Source of the DNA: Neoscytalidium dimidiatum
Lineage: Eukaryota; Ascomycota; Dothideomycetes; Botryosphaeriales; Botryosphaeriaceae
Direction of reading: 5' to 3'
NCBI GenBank assembly: GCA_037367355.1
Contig: CM074696.1
Location: forward strand, 4,092,001 to 4,156,000
Length of the DNA stretch: 64,000 bases
Below are positions 34,875-46,700 of this stretch, one piece after another. A model generated the notes under the pieces. That model was not told the origin of the DNA. It was given only the letters and a program-made list of their open reading frames with translations, and made no database searches. A program made the translations under genes and the position numbers. The stretch's first letter is position 1. Each line of letters begins with the position of its first letter.

Positions 34875-36623
34875 TCAATTCTTTCTTCCAAATTCCTGTT
34901 CCGGTATGCGGTGCATACCTCCTGGGAGCGACTCGTTATTGCTACGCTGCAGCTTCAGCTTCTCCATAAGCTTTCCTATCGTGACGTACTCCTGAGGCTC
35001 AACAAAACCACTCGGTTGCTGCTGGAAAAAGCTCATGACCAGTTCGAGCGCCCGCCTGGCGTCTTCTTGAGTCGGCGAGGAAGCAGAACTACTGCCGGGG
35101 CTGATAGGCGACACCTGCTGAGTAGTGGTGACAGGGGTGATGGCCGGAAGTGGGGGCGGCTGCATCGAATTCGTCTTCTGCAGCGCGTTACCCGACTGTA
35201 TCGTTTCCTCGACACCACTAAGCGGTGGATCCGATATCGGCGATTCGAGCGCAGTTGATGTAACGTATCGAGGAGTCTCTGCTTCTGAGCATGGCGGAGG
35301 TGATCCATAGGGGTCTATTCCAAGCGCTGGGAACGTCTGGCTGCGTGGTCTCTGTAGGCTCTGACTATTCGGAGGCACGCGCGACTGCTGAGACGGCAAG
35401 AAGGGGCTGGGCCCACAGGCGGAGTCGGGGGTGAAGAAGGGAGATGTCGGGCTGGTGGGCCCCGCTGAGAAAGTCGAGCCTGCCGCGTCAGTGAAAACGC
35501 TGGACAGTGAGGTGTTGCTCTGAGAGTGAGAGAATGGGCGGTGGCCGGATGACATGTCGCCGTAGCTGTCCGGGCTGTCTGTCTTTAGGTTTTCTTCGCT
35601 CTTCATTGAACTTAGGGTTACTGAAGAAGGTGAAGCGACACCGCTAGGCGACGTTGGGGAAATTCCGTTTGGTGTCTGCGTCGTTGATGCCGGGTTCGAT
35701 GCTTCCGACTCTTCTGCAATGGAGTTCTTTCTCGACTTGGATCCCGCGCCCATCAAGTTGTTCTTTTGCTTGAACTTCTCGAGCCAGGTGTTGCTGTTTG
35801 CCTTTAAGTGGCTCTCAGAGCTCCCGACCGACGCCGCAAAGAACCGTGCCTTGTCCTTAATCATCGCATCCGTCAAGGGAAGGCCCTGTCTCTGGTGATT
35901 GCGCGCCCAGTTGGAGAGAGCTCGCTCTATGTCAGGGAACTTGCCCTTCGACCTCTTGATAGGGGAGCGACTCCCGTCGTCCTGATACAAATACTTCTCT
36001 TTCTGACGCAACACCTTGGACACCGTGCTACACACTTGGAATTAGGGACCAGTCGAATAAGGGGCGCAACTGTGCATACCTTCGCTCAACTCCGAACATT
36101 GCTGGCGGGGTAGACGTTAGCTCGTGCGCTTCCGCGGGCTTCTTCAACACTTACCTCCAATTTCGGTCTGCTTCACGGTGGGGTTCTCCTCGTGGTACAG
36201 GCACATGCGGCGGCGGTCGTTGTCCGTCAGGGTCTTCCTGGGGGTGGAGGACGAGCGGGTTGAGGTGGCCGAGACCGGGGTGGGAGTGGCAGAAACGGGA
36301 ACGGGAGGGGGTGCAGAGTACATGGGCGGCGGCGCATAGCTGGACTGGCTCGTCAACATGCTCGGCCATTGAGGCATGATGAGCGGCTGGAGCTGCTGGT
36401 GGGTGGTCCGCGGCGGAGGCATGCCCTGGGACATGCCTTGCGAATACATGGGCTCCATGGGGAGAGGGTTGTAGGCGAAGCCATTGTACTCGTGGACGGG
36501 AGAGTGGTGCTGCGAGTGTGGATAGTGGGTGCTGCTGTCGACCCACTGGCCGGTGGCGTCGTGGTATCCCTGGTCTGCATTGTGGTGCTGGTGTTGCTCG
36601 TGCTCCATGCCCATATGGCTCAT
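34875..36623 (-). CDS. CENP-B-type helix-turn-helix DNA-binding protein
   Basis: Exons 36155-36623, a 22-nt exon 36080-36101, and 34875-36027 (introns 53 and 52 nt) give 547 aa. Residues 1-125 are His/Gln/Pro/Ser-rich. Residues of about 126-172 form a pipsqueak/CENP-B N-terminal helix-turn-helix (RKTLTDNDRRRMCLYHEENP, TEIGAMFGVERSTVSKVLRQ). A second, CENP-B/Tc5-transposase-type helix-turn-helix follows at about 183-250 (KGKFPDIERALSNWA, GLPLTDAMIKDKARFF, SNTWLEKFKQKN). The remainder is a long Ser/Pro/Thr-rich region. The DDE nuclease of pogo/Tc5 transposases is absent, so this is a host DNA-binding protein of transposase ancestry, probably a nuclear transcription factor. The tiny middle exon is required to rebuild the recognition helix. 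Target genes are unknown. ATG 36623 starts the longest open first exon. Confidence 0.88.
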
Positions 36624-37576
36624 GGCGACCTCTGTGGACGGCAGGCGTGCGAATGTGGCAGCGAACCGTGCTCTCTAAGGGGAGGTTTGGGTGGTCAAGT
36701 AGGAAGAGCACATGGGCGCGCGGGCGGTGTTCCTGGCTAGTAGGCGTTCAGAATCGGCAGCGTGCGTGCATGCATGCATGGAGAGGCGGACGGTTCCTGA
36801 CGAAGCGAAACACTTGGTACCACGGCGCAGGAAAATGGCAGAGTGGAAGTGGCAACGGGCTCGAAGATGAAACAAAGACGGGGCGGCGCTGACACGAGTG
36901 CTCTCACATATGCGGCGGTGATGGAGCCGGGTCCTGCAGGAAGGGCGCGGCGCGTGGTGTGGAGAGGTGGAAGTAGGGTCTGCCCAGGCCGTCTGGTAGC
37001 CTAGGTACGGTGCGCAGCGGTGCGGTGCGATGCGGGTGCAGAAGCGGGACGAGATGCGCAGAGGGCCCCTGTTTTGTTTCGAGCTTGGGCATTTGATGGG
37101 GAAATGGCTGCTCGTCCATGGTTTAAACGGGGATGGCTGCTGGGCAGGCAGAGCGCAGTCGCTGGGGGGCTTGCCGGCAGTGGCAGCGCAGCGATACGGG
37201 CACGACGGGCACCCAGCATGCCCTGAGAGCGAGGATCGGGCATGGCGGCCCTCAGGCGCGCTCTCGTCGGGGCCACAGGGCCACGGGCGGGCGGGCGGGA
37301 GCCAGTGGGAAGGCGAGGCGGCGGCGCTCCATGCTCGCAGGCAGAGCTTGACAGAGCTAATCAGCGAGATCGCCCCATAGGGACATGGCCTGCTCGCCTG
37401 GGCTAATCAGCGCGCCGAGGCGTGACCGCGCCGGCACGCGAGGAGGATGCGAGAGATCTGTGTCGCGCCGCCGTTGTTGCGTGCCTGCGTGGCGGCGTGC
37501 AGTCAGGCAGAGCAGCCCGCGGCAGGCACCAGACAAGGGCGCAGTGCGCATCCCGGCGCCGGCGGGCAGCGCAGCC

Positions 37577-37606
37577 GGCAGCGGCAGCGGCAGCGGCAGC
37601 GGCAGC
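37577..37606. repeat. (GGCAGC)5 hexamer repeat
   Basis: Five near-perfect hexamers on the plus strand in noncoding DNA. A related GCCAGC run lies at about 37770-37791. Confidence 0.8.
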
Positions 37607-37812
37607 GTGCGAGGCCAAGGGCAGCCAGGCGCTGCTCGAGGGCTGGAGGGCTGACGAAGAGCATGGCCATCCCGGGCGCGCGCGCGCACGAATCGAAGAT
37701 CCATCGCGAGGCCCGTGGCGGGCGGTTGCGCTGCCCGCACTCACGGCCCTGCCCAGCGCCTGTGCCAGAGCCAGCGCCAGCGCCAGCGCCAGAGCCCTGC
37801 CCGCTGCCCGCC

Positions 37813-37833
37813 GCCCGTCGCCCGTCGTCCGTC
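37813..37833. repeat. GCCCGTC heptamer run
   Basis: Two perfect GCCCGTC units and one GTCCGTC. This is the third locus in the window with this heptamer, after 5305-5332 and 21292-21312. Confidence 0.8.
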
Positions 37834-38479
37834 GCGCATCCAGCCCGCAACGATAGCGGCCGCGCTTGGGCGGCCGTCTGCGTGGCCCGGGTGTAAGCAG
37901 CGGAGTCAACGTCAGTTTTGGCGCCCGGGGCGACGCCCGCGGCTTGCTGAGTCGCTGCGTGAGGGCCGTCGCCGAGCGGCCCCCTGCAAATTGGGCCATG
38001 TCCACGAATCACCAGCCGCGAAAAAGAAAAAGCCGCAAAAACCAAGACGATCATCTTCGTATTATTTCGTCCTTCCAGCGCGCCCCAAGGGCAGCCTGCT
38101 GCCGGCCGACGTCCTGGGAAGCGTAAGACACCGTCGATAGCGCCGTCTGGCTGGTCCGCCTGCAGGAGCGTGTCATGGCCAAGAACCGCTGCCTCCGCCG
38201 CGCCGTGGGGTCGCTGGTCAGGCGTCGCCTGCCGTTGCTGTCGATCAATAAAAAGCCCGACAGGCCCTCGCGCGAAACTGGCAAAGGGAAATGCAGTAGA
38301 TACCAGACGCCTCCACTTCCATTACGCCCAACCACCAATCCATGCCCGGAACGCCGTCCTGTCCTGACCGCCCGGGCCCGCACGCGACAACCAGCAATTG
38401 CATTTTGATCTGCTCCGAAATTTTCGGCGCCACACCCGCTTCCCTGGGTCGGCCGGGCGGCCTGCTGGCGACTGTGGGA

Positions 38480-40144
38480 TCACCGCTTGATGATGGTAAC
38501 TAGTCATGCCGTTAGCGTCGCGCGCGCGCGCTGCCTCTGCGCCTGCCACCACTTACTGATGTCCTCGTCCTCGAGCTGATGGCTGAGCCCAACCCGCTGT
38601 GGCTGGTGCTTGACCGACTTGCCGTACACAATCGCGTGCTTGAACTGCTCCACGATGCTCTTGTGGATTTGGTTACACTTGCCGCCCGCCGAGTCAGCAC
38701 GGTGGAGATCTCCCAATTAAGCGCTTGTCCGGATGACTTACGAAATCTTCTACCGTACACGCCGTCGACCTCAGCACCACTGGTGCGGAGTAATCCGGCA
38801 TCTTGCCCTTGGGCTTCGTGTAGACGCGCCGGAGATTGAGCTTTTCCCACATCTGCTCCAGCAGCTCGTCTATATTCCACCCGTGCTCAGAGCTGATAGG
38901 GCAGGCGTTCGGAATCCGGTACAGGAGGTCTAGCTCCTCGATCGTGATGGCATCGATCTTGTTGAGCGCGTAGATAACCGGGATGTATGCCCTACTCTTG
39001 GCCTCGAGCACATCGATCAGGTCATCTACCGTGGCGTCACACCGGATCGCAATGTCCGCCGAAGTAATTCTGTACTCCTTCATGACCGCTTTGATCTCCT
39101 GCAGGCCGGAAATTTAGCCGAGTTCGCTTTGCTTCTGGAAGCGCATCCTTACGTCATGGTCAATATTGGTCAGGGGCACTGTGTTGGTGATGTTAATGCC
39201 GCCAGTATCCTTCTTCTTGAAAACGATGTTTGGTGGGCTCTTGTTGATGCGGATGCCAAAGCCCTCCAACTCGCTCTCAATGACTCGCTTGTCAGTAAGG
39301 GGCTTATTGACGTCCAGGACAATGAAGATCAGATGGCATGTCTTCGCGACCGCAATGACCTGGCGACCTCTACCCTTTCCATCCTTGGCTCCCTGGATGA
39401 TACCGGGCAAGTCCAGAATCTGAATCTTGGCGCCGTTGTAGATGACTTGTCCAGGAACCGTGGTGAGCTGTACAGCCCATCAGTATCGTCATCGCACTCT
39501 AGGGGCCACCTTCACCTACCGTAGTAAATTCGTATGCCGCAGCTGAGCCATACGTCAGCCATAATGATCAGAAATCACGTTCAGGCACGAATTGCAAACC
39601 TTCAGAGTGCTGCCCAGTCAACCTGCTCATGAGCGTCGATTTACCCACCGATGGGAAGCCGATGAAGCCACTATCAAATATCAGTATGCCAGTTCCAAGA
39701 CGGGATTCGACAGTACTAACACGCTAGCAACACCAGTTCTTGCCACGTCGAAGCCAACTATTGCCCGCGTGAGCTCCTAAATCCTATGTCGACGGAGATC
39801 GAAGACGCCATACCACCACCGCCGCCGCCGCCTCCCGAGGGGGTCAGCAGCTCCTTCTTTAGCTTCGCAAGCTTCGCCTTCAGTTGTCCTGCAGGATCTG
39901 TCAGCCAAGGCGCCGGCGTTGGATGCGCGCACACTCTGGTGCATACCCAAATGGAACGACGTCGCCTTGTTCTTCTGCGTCCGGGCCATCTGCATGGCGT
40001 CAGCGATGCGCTGTCATGGGATCATTGGGCTCGATGTGAGCACACCTCGGCCTCGATTTCCTTGATCTGTTGCGAAGCGGGTTAGCTGTGGTTCATACGA
40101 GTAGGGATACGAAGCCTGCGCACCTTGTCCACCGTTGTCGCCAT
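38480..40144 (-). CDS. rbg1: DRG-family GTPase Rbg1
   Basis: Ortholog of yeast Rbg1/human DRG1, a ribosome-associated GTPase that with its Tma46/DFRP1 partner supports translation elongation in the cytosol. Eleven exons run from 40124-40144 to 38480-38499. All ten introns are 50-64 nt and phases close to 367 aa (yeast Rbg1 has 369). Landmarks are the N-terminal [16 protein letters not shown], a Gly run, P-loop GFPSVGKST (residues 70-78), YEFTTLTTVPG (switch region), DLPG (116-119), [16 protein letters not shown] in the second half, and the TGS-domain segment [17 protein letters not shown] ending TIIKR. Several exons are very small (20, 21, 21 and 23 nt). A short MATTVDK first exon matches the yeast N-terminus and fixes the start. 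It lies head to head with the cysteine dioxygenase gene. Confidence 0.96.
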
Positions 40145-41035
40145 GGTGCCGACTGTTCGCGTGCCTTAGAGGCGCCTAAGGGTCGGTTCGATCTCTGCGA
40201 ATGAATCTAGGGGATGGTATATGTAGCGGGTGCCGGAGCGATGTGAGAGTGTCTGTCTGCAGATGTCGATATGGTTGTTCTCGTTGGAATTCTTTCTGCC
40301 GGTGACGTTGCCAATCAGAGTGGGGCTTCCTTTCGGTTCTGCGGTGGCGGTGACCAGGGGTATGTGAAACGCTACTGCCGGGTTCTGGAAGCCGGGGTAT
40401 CATTTGCGACTGACTAATGCAATGGTCGGAGGTCGCCGTTTTCCTTATGCGGCATATCTCGATCCAATCTTGCAGTCATTTTCGCACTTCCTCCGCTACC
40501 ACTTTGATTCTGTACCACACTAGCATATTTTAGGAACCATTACAGTTCGTTACCGGCAACTAGCGGGTCTTCCAGAGATAACCCGACTCCTAGCGGCGAC
40601 CGCCCGCCGATCTCGCCGCCTTGCGACTGATGCTGGCGTGAGGTTTGTACGGACGCTAGCTCCTGCCCTTTCGCCCTCGAGCCCCGGAGAATCTGCGTTC
40701 ACCTTGCTTTTCCAGCAGTTCACTAACAGCTGCACAACACTCCCTGTCTTTTTAGTTGTCACTCACTGGTATGAGCACGCAATCTCCTCTTCGTTTGTGC
40801 TCATGTCCTTACTGCAGCCAGCACGCGCGTCTCCCAACATCACAGATCGCAGGTGGTACCTGAGACAGCGTTCCTTAAGCCTATCCTTCGCGCTCTTCAC
40901 CGACAGTAGCCGGGGTTACGTACCTCGGGGCACGCTTAAAGGTGGTCGGCGACCTCTCCTTTTGCATGCGCTCTCTCTGCTCTTAAGCTCGCCGATTTCC
41001 TTCTCTTCTTCTCACGCTGCATTCGTCTCGCAATC
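40145..41035. promoter_or_regulatory. Divergent rbg1/cysteine dioxygenase intergenic region
   Basis: 891 bp between divergent start codons. The half near 41036 is pyrimidine-rich on the plus strand, a likely leader. I see no coding potential worth calling. Confidence 0.6.
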
Positions 41036-41870
41036 ATGACTGCTCTCGGCCACGGCGTTGCTCCATCGCCTGCCCCTGTTCCCCCAAAAGCTCAGGACCT
41101 GGATGCGTTCCACAAGCTCGTCCAGGACCTCAGCCAAGTCCTCGGACCGTCCTCCGGCATAGACTCCGAGGACGTCGATCCGCAGGAGCTCCAAGCCCTG
41201 ATGGAGAGGTACACTTCCAATCCTTCCGAGTGGCAGAAGTATGCCTTGGGCGACTACAGCCGAAACTACACTAGAAACCTAGTAGACAAAGGGAATGGCA
41301 AATCAAATCTGTACGCGTTCCGCTGGGCCTGCGGTGAATCAGATCCCCCAGAATTAAGACTGACCGACCCCGCAGGCTTATACTAGTCTGGACTCCTGGC
41401 AAGGGCTCCCCCATCCATGAGTCAGTGCCCTCGCGCTCCTTGTATAGCTACATGAACTCTCGACTGACCGGTTGGCCAGCCATGCGAATGCGCACTGCGT
41501 GATGAAGGTGCTCAAGGGCACCCTGAAAGAGACCCTGTTCTCGTGGCCAGACCCAGACCTGGCCAAAGAGGGGAAGCCCGCGCCTCCGCAGGTCAAGAAG
41601 GAGACGCTCTATCATGAAAACGGAGTCACGTACATGTCCGATCAGCTAGGGCTCCACAGGATCTCCAATCCGGATCCCGAAAACGTGGCCGTGTCGCTTC
41701 ACCGTAAGAGCTCCCGTCCCACATTTGCCGTGTCGGGCTAACGTGGGGCCTTAGTCTACACGCCGCCCAACGCCGAGTACTTCGGCTGTCAGATATTCGA
41801 CGAGAAGACGGGAAAGGCCAGTCACGTCTCGCAGTGCAACTTCTTCTCTGTCGTTGGCCACAAGCTCTGA
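41036..41870 (+). CDS. cdo1: Cysteine dioxygenase, type I
   Basis: Cupin-fold non-haem iron enzyme that oxidises L-cysteine with O2 to cysteine sulfinate, controlling cytosolic cysteine and feeding taurine/sulfate metabolism. Exons 41036-41310, 41376-41420, 41480-41703 and 41755-41870 give 219 aa with phases closing. Iron ligands are predicted as H106, H108 and H166 (HDHANAHC; LGLHRI), matching mammalian H86, H88 and H140. C113 corresponds to C93 of the Cys-Tyr cofactor. S179-H181-Y183 (VSLHLY) match the S153-H155-Y157 triad. The last motif is assembled only by splicing: H181 is the final full codon of exon 3 and Y183 is in exon 4. All catalytic residues are present, so activity is expected. 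The 45-nt second exon supplies the GKGSPIHD segment. The ATG lies directly after a CT-rich leader. Confidence 0.96.
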
Positions 41871-43724
41871 GCGGGTGCAACGCCTCCTCACGCGGCTGGC
41901 CTCGTGCTAGCCGTGGTCGCTCAGACCCACAGCACTGTGTTTTCCGCGGCGTCACCATTGGATGGACGGGAGTTACGGGTTAGGTTTCGGGTCGGCGTCG
42001 ACCGTATGAGTCGCGCTGAGTTTCTCGGCTCATCGTTTTTCGGCTTTCCTTTTTCCTCTTCAACGTCCGCGCGGATATCCCCTTCCTGCGCAGCAGGCTA
42101 ACATGATCTAATCTTAACGAAGTCCTGTATGGATCCGCATCCTCCGCAGCTTCTGTTGCCCTTGATCTTTAGAGCGACCAGCAATTAAGCTTTGTGCGTA
42201 CGTCATGGGTGTTGTTGTGCCGCTGGACGTGATGTTGGTGTCTGAGCTCCTACCCTTTCGGAATACACGAGGTTGTTGAATTATCTGATTGTCTGATCTC
42301 GGATCGATTTCCGATGCTACCCTTGACGAATTGTAGGTCGAGCCTGACTTCATGATGTCTTTGCAGGGTGCCGAGCGCTAGGCTGCGGCCCCCTCAATCT
42401 ACCTCCTTAATATGCGCAGCTGATGAACACTCGCAATAGGTGGAGAGAAATGGCGGGCTTCGAGTCAAGATACTATGGACAAAGTTCGGGTGATGATAAC
42501 CGCCACAGGCGCAAGCTACATGCCGTTGGCCCAGAGTCGTCGTCAATGCCTCAGGCTATTGGACCGCCAGGCGGGCAGGGGATTACAGCAGACATCCAGG
42601 ACGGCATCCGCGGATTCGACATGTAGGCGCCAACCGTCGCGCGGGAAACGCCGCGGCAGGAAAAAGAAAGTAGCAGCTCTACGCGCTCGAACAGCAACAG
42701 GTTCCTGGAGCACATCATCTTTCTTCAGGCGGGATGCATGAAGATAGCGTCATCGGCCGTGATGGCGGCCGTCTGTGGTGTCTCACCTGGCGTGCGGGCC
42801 CCGGACAACGTTGGGCTCATGGGCCACTCGTCCTGGCCCGGATCGAGGGCGATGAGAAGCATCGTTAGCGGCCGCGTTCGGCATAATCACAGACATCAAA
42901 CGTCCGTCTCGTGACGGGCACTGAAGTTGCAGTGCGTGGGGAGCGGCGAGTGGCCGGTTGCGTCCCGTTGGTAGGGGAGAGGAAGTATTCAGCCGGGAGC
43001 TACTGAAGTTTATTCTCAGAGTTCGTGGAGGCCAGGCAGCCACAGCCGCAGATCACTCGCAAGAGTAGCGCTTTTTTGATTACTGCTCTTATTTTGCGCT
43101 TGCTGACGGATATGGCTCGTCCCGCAGCGGTTGGTTCATGCGCAGGCAGAGACTAAAACACGAGACGGCTGTGCCGTGCGTGATCTGATGCTCTGATCCA
43201 CGCCGAAAAGACGGAGGCGTGGCCTGGGGCCTGGGGAGAGCGGCACGCGAGTACGAAGAGATCCACTCCCGCGAATTCGTTTCTGGAGAAGGCAGACGCG
43301 GTTTCATCACCACCGCTCGTAGAGCAGTGCTTATGCCGAGGGCCGCTTGGCGATGCAGCATCCTTCGGGGCTGAGCGCGCAGACGTCTCGTACAAAGGCG
43401 CGCGAGCTCCACCTACGTTCAATTACACTTGCAATCCCGGGGTATGAGTGCGCAGAGTTTTTCTTGCGGCGGCCACGGCTCCATCAGGACGCGGCCAAGC
43501 GCCTGGGCCGCGTGCGGGCAGCCACGTCGGCTGCGCGAGCGGACAACTGTGAGGGGAGACGGAGTTGGTTTGCGGGCTGCGGGCTGCGCTGCGGGCGCCA
43601 AGGGTCACGTAAAGACCTGATCACCGAGCGACTCAAGCCTCGCGGCCCTGAACGCGCAAACGACACGACGACAAGACATGCCGGGGCGTGCAGCAAGCCG
43701 TCACTCCGCACGAACGACTACCCA
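41871..43724. other. Intergenic region between cdo1 and the CAP10 gene
   Basis: No supportable gene. Frames at 42783-43043 and 43089-43422 minus lack motifs. The frame of the next gene is open upstream to 43347, but that sequence is Arg/Ser-rich and unlike the hydrophobic N-terminus that follows, so I treat it as leader. Confidence 0.5.
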
Positions 43725-46700
43725 ATGCAACTGGCGCTGTCGCCGCACGTAGCGCACCTACAGTCCCTCTCCGCGCGCTCGCCGACTGTACTCGCCGCCG
43801 CTTTTGTCGCCTCCTCCGCCGTCTCCGCCCTCGCCGCTCCGCCAGAGCACTCGCTGCTCGTCGCCGCCATCTCGTGGGGCCTGCTATGGACGTACAGTAG
43901 CGCGCGTGTCGGACTGTGGACCGGCTGGGACAATGTGCTCAGGAGGAGGTATAGCTGGACCGCGGGCGCCCTGCTTGCTCTCGCCGCAGTGTGCGAGCAG
44001 GCGGCACACGACCCAGAGGGCGTGTGGTGGACCAAGGTACGACTTAGCCCGGAGCAGGAGGAAGACCATGGAGAAGATCTCGAGGCGTTGACCCCGTTGT
44101 GCAGGCCCTCCTTCCGGCCACGCTGTGTGCACTGCGTTCCGCCGACGTCGTGGCCCGAAGCTCCCCTTTCATCACCATCGAGGATCTCCAAGGCCCGGAC
44201 AGTGGCCGCCATGATATTTCCAACGGGATGCTTGCAATCCTGACGGTGGCCGGAGCTGGCGGACTCAGCGTCGCGACGATTCTGCCGTATGTGCTGGCTC
44301 TGGCGCTGTCGTCGGTGCTACTTACCAGCATCGCCCTGCTGGTGCTCGAACATGCCATAACCTCCATTCGGGACTACAAGCAGAGCATGAGCAATGGGCC
44401 GTCCCCCATTATTCCAATGCGGCCACGCTCGAACACAGTCATCCGGTCTGACGCCTGGCTGGTGTCGCTCAGGGACACGTCGGCCGTTGTTGGACCGGCC
44501 TGCTTCGTGCTCGCCTTTGTCTTCGAGCGCAGTTTCAGGACGGACACCATATACCACGGAGTAAATAGCGACGCGGCAGTCGGCGTCTGGGAGCACGCAG
44601 GGCGGCTCTGGGCGCTACAGCGTGGGTTACAAGCAGCCTTCACCGGTGCGCTCAAGCACCTGACACTCTTCTCGATGGTGAGTTCCAAGTAGATCCCCGC
44701 CGCTAGCACTTACTCGCACTATTTCCCTTTGCGCGCTGGTTATATCTGGATTTTCCCGCCTTATCTACACGCGTCCGGCGCCTCTCCTATTTCGGCTCGG
44801 GCGCCGCAATAATCTGTTGCGTGCGCGCCAGTTCATGCAAATTCCCCGACCACTGCGACGGAGGTGTGGTTGCACTCAAATCGCCCTTCGGTCGCTCCTG
44901 GCATGCCGCAACCCCGACCGGCAGTCCAACTTCATGCTCCCCTCCCGCCGCCGCCACCACCTCCGCAGATACACGCGCCCTCGTCGCAGCTGCTAACATA
45001 ATTGGCTGACCAGATCCGCCAGACTGGAGCTTTCCCCGCTGCTTGCGCATCCGTGGCAGCTCTCCTAGTCGCTCGCTCTTATGCTTTCCCCTCATTCACG
45101 AGCTTCTGGTTCGCTCTACTCTACGGCGGTGCCGGCGTACTATCCTTGAGCGATCCCTCGGCTGGCCACAGGATGCTGGCCCGGCACTTTCTCACCCTGC
45201 TCTCCGTGGTGTCCTTCATTCTGCTCACTATAGGCTACTTACGACAGTCAGCATCTAATTTCGACGCCTTCCGCGCCTCTACACCTCCCGATCATACCTT
45301 CCAATTCCAGCCCCCGGCTGACTCTTTCAAGCCACTCGCGTTACCTTCCCCCGACAAACATCCTATCGAACAATTAGTCAAGGGTGCAGAGAGCAGATTT
45401 GAGGAACTGCTGTCGCGGCAGTCGCAGAATCTTGGTGACGCTGTTGCCGAGTACAGACGGCGATATGGCATTCCGCCGCCGCCCAATTTCGACCGGTGGT
45501 TTGAATTCGCGAAGAGAAAAGGTGTTCAGCTCATTGACGACGGATATGATTCTATCTACCACTCACTGCTCCCCTTTTGGGCGCTGGAGCCGGCCACAAT
45601 CCGTGCGCGAGTCAGGGAGGCCCTCGGTCACGGTGAAAATGCTCTTATCGGCCTATTGATCAGGGACGGACAAGCCACGCATATTGAGGGCGGTCAAGAT
45701 TGGCAGAAAGAAGCGACACTGGGGATGATCAAGAGTTTCCTGGCATATCTTCCGGACATGGACCTCGCCTTCAACATTCACGACGAACCGCGCGTGGTGG
45801 TACCGAATGACGAGCTGTCACGCCTTGTGGAACGTGCCAAGAATGTTCGCATGCCCGTGGCTTTTGCCAACGAGCAACCGAAAAACCAGTTCTCGAAACG
45901 ACCGAAAGATATGAACAATGGCAAGCGTATTGAAGAGGTCAAAACTACACGCTTCAATAGGTTTGCACACCAAGGAACTTGGACACATTCACGTCTCTCT
46001 TGCCCTCCAGAAAGCCCAGCGCGAAGCATCGACGAACGTCCGAGAGATAACTTGACTGCGTACGCCGCTGGCGAGCTTGGCTTCGTCTATAATGCGACTG
46101 CCTTCTCTGACATTTGCAATTCCCCGTCGCTGTCCTCATCCTTTGGCTTCTTCGACCGACCGAACGCCTTCAATCTAGTACAAGAACTCTTCCCAATCTT
46201 CTCGCAAAGCAAGATCAGCAGCTATCAAGATATTCTCTACCCGAGCCCGTGGTATTGGTACGGGAAGGTACCGTATGACCCGGAACGGGACCTTGCATGG
46301 GAGGACAAGACGGATAGCCTCTACTGGCGAGGTTCGACGACAGGCGGCTTCAGCCGTAACGGTGGCTGGCGCCGTCAGCATCGGCAACACGTGGTGTCTC
46401 GTCTGAATGAGCCGGGTAAAGCTCTCATCATGGCTAAGCGTGACGAAGGCAATGGCGCCGTCTGGGCACCGAAAACTGTCTCACGGAAGGACTACGCGGA
46501 ACTTATGGACGTCCACTTCTCGCACATCGGCCAATGCGACCCTGGCGACTGTGACGCCCAGCGCGAATACTTCAAGCTGGCTCCGGCCGCGGATCAGCAG
46601 GACGCGTGGACTCACAAGCATCTCCTCGACATGGACGGCAATGCGTTCAGCGGCCGCTTTTACGCCTTTCTTCAGAGCAAGAGCTTGGTGTACAAGATGG

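Larger units (their letters stand above)
36624..38479. other. Gene-poor GC-rich stretch
   Basis: No supportable gene. It holds (GGCAGC)n near 37577-37606, (GCCAGC)n near 37770-37791 and GCCCGTC heptamers at 37813-37833. Overlapping open frames on both strands (37403-38054) arise from these repeats. The right end is the 3' flank of rbg1 and the left end is the promoter of the CENP-B-type gene. Confidence 0.55.

Noticed and set aside
34875..36623. Pogo/Tc5 DNA transposon
   Set aside because: Only the two CENP-B-type DNA-binding domains are present. There is no DDE nuclease and no visible terminal inverted repeats, so it is called a host protein.
37403..38054. Several overlapping frames of 140-200 codons on both strands
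   Set aside because: Mutually exclusive frames produced by GGCAGC/GCCAGC repeats.
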